This document shows, one piece after another, positions 62,930 to 64,000 of a stretch of 64,000 nt of DNA. Each line of letters begins with the position of its first letter. Positions within the stretch are counted from its first letter, which is position 1. The position numbers and the translations under genes were made by a program. Source of the stretch: Sphingomonas sanxanigenens DSM 19645 = NX02 (GTDB lineage: Bacteria; Pseudomonadota; Alphaproteobacteria; Sphingomonadales; Sphingomonadaceae). The stretch is from the NCBI RefSeq assembly GCF_000512205.2, contig NZ_CP006644.1, positions 930,001 to 994,000 of the forward strand, in the 5' to 3' direction. The notes beneath the pieces were generated by a model. The model did no database searches. It had not been told where the DNA came from and saw nothing but the letters and a program-made list of their open reading frames with translations.

Positions 62930-64000
62930 AAGCAGCTATCGCATCCAGGGTGCCACCGGCGAATGGGAGGTCGTGATCGGCCTCGAGGTCCATGCGCAGG
63001 TCACGTCGAACGCCAAGCTGTTCTCCGGCGCGGCGACGGCTTTCGGCGCCGAGCCCAATTCGCAGGTGAGCCTGATCGACGCGGCGATGCCCGGCATGCT
63101 GCCGGTGCCGAACCGCGAGTGCATCCGCCAGGCGGTGCGCACCGGCATGGCGATCGACGCGCAGATCAACCGCTGGTCGCGCTTCGACCGCAAGAATTAT
63201 TTCTATGCCGATCTCCCGCAGGGCTATCAGATCAGCCAGCTCTACCATCCGCTGGTGGGTGAGGGCGCGATCGAGATCGAGCCCGCGGAAGGCGTGACCA
63301 AGACGATCGGCGTCGAGCGCATCCATGTCGAGCAGGATGCCGGCAAGCTGATGCACGATCAGCATCCGACGCGCTCCTATGTCGATCTCAACCGCTCCGG
63401 CGTGGCGCTGATGGAGATCGTGTCGCGGCCCGACATGCGCTCGCCGGCGGAAGCCGGGGCCTATGTGAAGAAGCTGCGCTCGATCCTGCGCTATGTCGGC
63501 TCATGCGACGGCAATATGGATGAGGGCTCGATGCGCGCCGACGTCAATGTCAGCGTGCGCCGCCCCGGCGAACCGTTCGGCACGCGCACCGAGACCAAGA
63601 ACGTCAACTCGGTGCGCTTCGTGCAGGCTGTGGTCGAGATCGAGGCGAAGCGGCAGGTCGGCGTGATCGAGGATGGCGGCACGATCGTGCAGGAAACCCG
63701 CCTGTTCGATCCGGACAAGTTCGAGACGCGGTCGATGCGCTCCAAGGAGGATGCGCACGACTATCGCTACTTCCCCGATCCCGATCTGCTGCCGCTGGAA
63801 CTGGACGACGCCTTCCTCGCGGAATGCCGCGCCAGCCTGCCCGAACTGCCCGATGCCAAGCGCAAGCGCTATGAGGGCGAACTCGGCCTGCCGGCCTACA
63901 ACGCGGACGTGCTGACCGCCGAGATCGAGACCGCGCGCTGGTTCGAGGCGCTGCTCGACGCGCTGGCGAAGCCCGACCTCGCGCGCCAGGCCTCCAACTG
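62922..64000 (+). CDS. gatB: Asp/Glu-tRNA amidotransferase subunit B (partial, runs off window)
   Basis: At least 359 residues; no stop before the window end. [26 protein letters not shown] (starting at the ATG 62922), [24 protein letters not shown] and [11 protein letters not shown] are GatB hallmarks. It overlaps the vapC stop by 8 bp. The C-terminal YqeY-like tail is beyond the window. Confidence 0.95.
   Translation, partial: MTESSYRIQGATGEWEVVIGLEVHAQVTSNAKLFSGAATAFGAEPNSQVSLIDAAMPGMLPVPNRECIRQAVRTGMAIDAQINRWSRFDRKNYFYADLPQGYQISQLYHPLVGEGAIEIEPAEGVTKTIGVERIHVEQDAGKLMHDQHPTRSYVDLNRSGVALMEIVSRPDMRSPAEAGAYVKKLRSILRYVGSCDGNMDEGSMRADVNVSVRRPGEPFGTRTETKNVNSVRFVQAVVEIEAKRQVGVIEDGGTIVQETRLFDPDKFETRSMRSKEDAHDYRYFPDPDLLPLELDDAFLAECRASLPELPDAKRKRYEGELGLPAYNADVLTAEIETARWFEALLDALAKPDLARQASN

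Overview
The window is about 67% GC, densely coded and operon-rich, and looks like the chromosome of a sphingomonad-type alphaproteobacterium. Signs of this are a ChpT-like phosphotransferase, an alphaproteobacterial SOS box (GTTC-N7-GTTC), an RpoH/ROSE heat-shock pair, the gatCAB order and many secreted peptidases and amidohydrolases. No rRNA, tRNA, CRISPR array, prophage or intact insertion sequence was seen. The only RNA gene recognised with confidence is the 4.5S SRP RNA at about 50.1 kb, just upstream of dnaX.

Layout. 0-12 kb is mostly housekeeping: ettA, a hydrolase and oxidoreductase pair, rnhA-thrB-ispH, a lipoprotein, an hsp20 with a ROSE RNA thermometer, a Crp/Fnr regulator, lolC(E)-lolD and a glutathione peroxidase. 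12-16 kb holds a compact operon of three overlapping genes: a fatty-acyl-AMP ligase, a cytochrome P450 and a fused acyl-carrier/thioesterase protein. This is the best candidate for an undescribed small-molecule pathway. dnaE follows. 20-22 kb (secreted hydrolase, MarR regulator, GNAT) has lower GC and looks acquired. 22-25 kb is a sulfide/persulfide detoxification locus built around a BigR/SqrR-like ArsR regulator.

25-36 kb looks like a peptide and amino-acid scavenging region: exported peptidases and amidohydrolases, two aminotransferases, and a sodium symporter divergent from a MarR gene across a perfect 12-bp-arm palindrome. At 36.3-38 kb a LexA-type box overlaps the predicted promoter of an uncatalogued 46-codon gene; divergent from it is a PadR gene overlapping a membrane protein with FtsW/RodA-like motifs. 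38-47 kb carries an EAL phosphodiesterase, a luciferase-like oxidoreductase, LysR/SDR/MFS genes, a UPF0149/SEC-C protein and a MarR-SDR pair. 47-50 kb is an iron-sulfur operon with two different cysteine desulfurases and a ferredoxin.

50-64 kb returns to core genes: SRP RNA, dnaX-ybaB, mtgA, rpoH, rluD, a JAMM protease, chpT, an AmpD-like amidase, pyrB with an inactive pyrC', and gatC-gatA. A vapBC toxin-antitoxin module sits between gatA and gatB, overlapping gatB; gatB runs off the end of the window. Intergenic spaces repeatedly carry a GC-rich, BIME-like palindromic repeat family.
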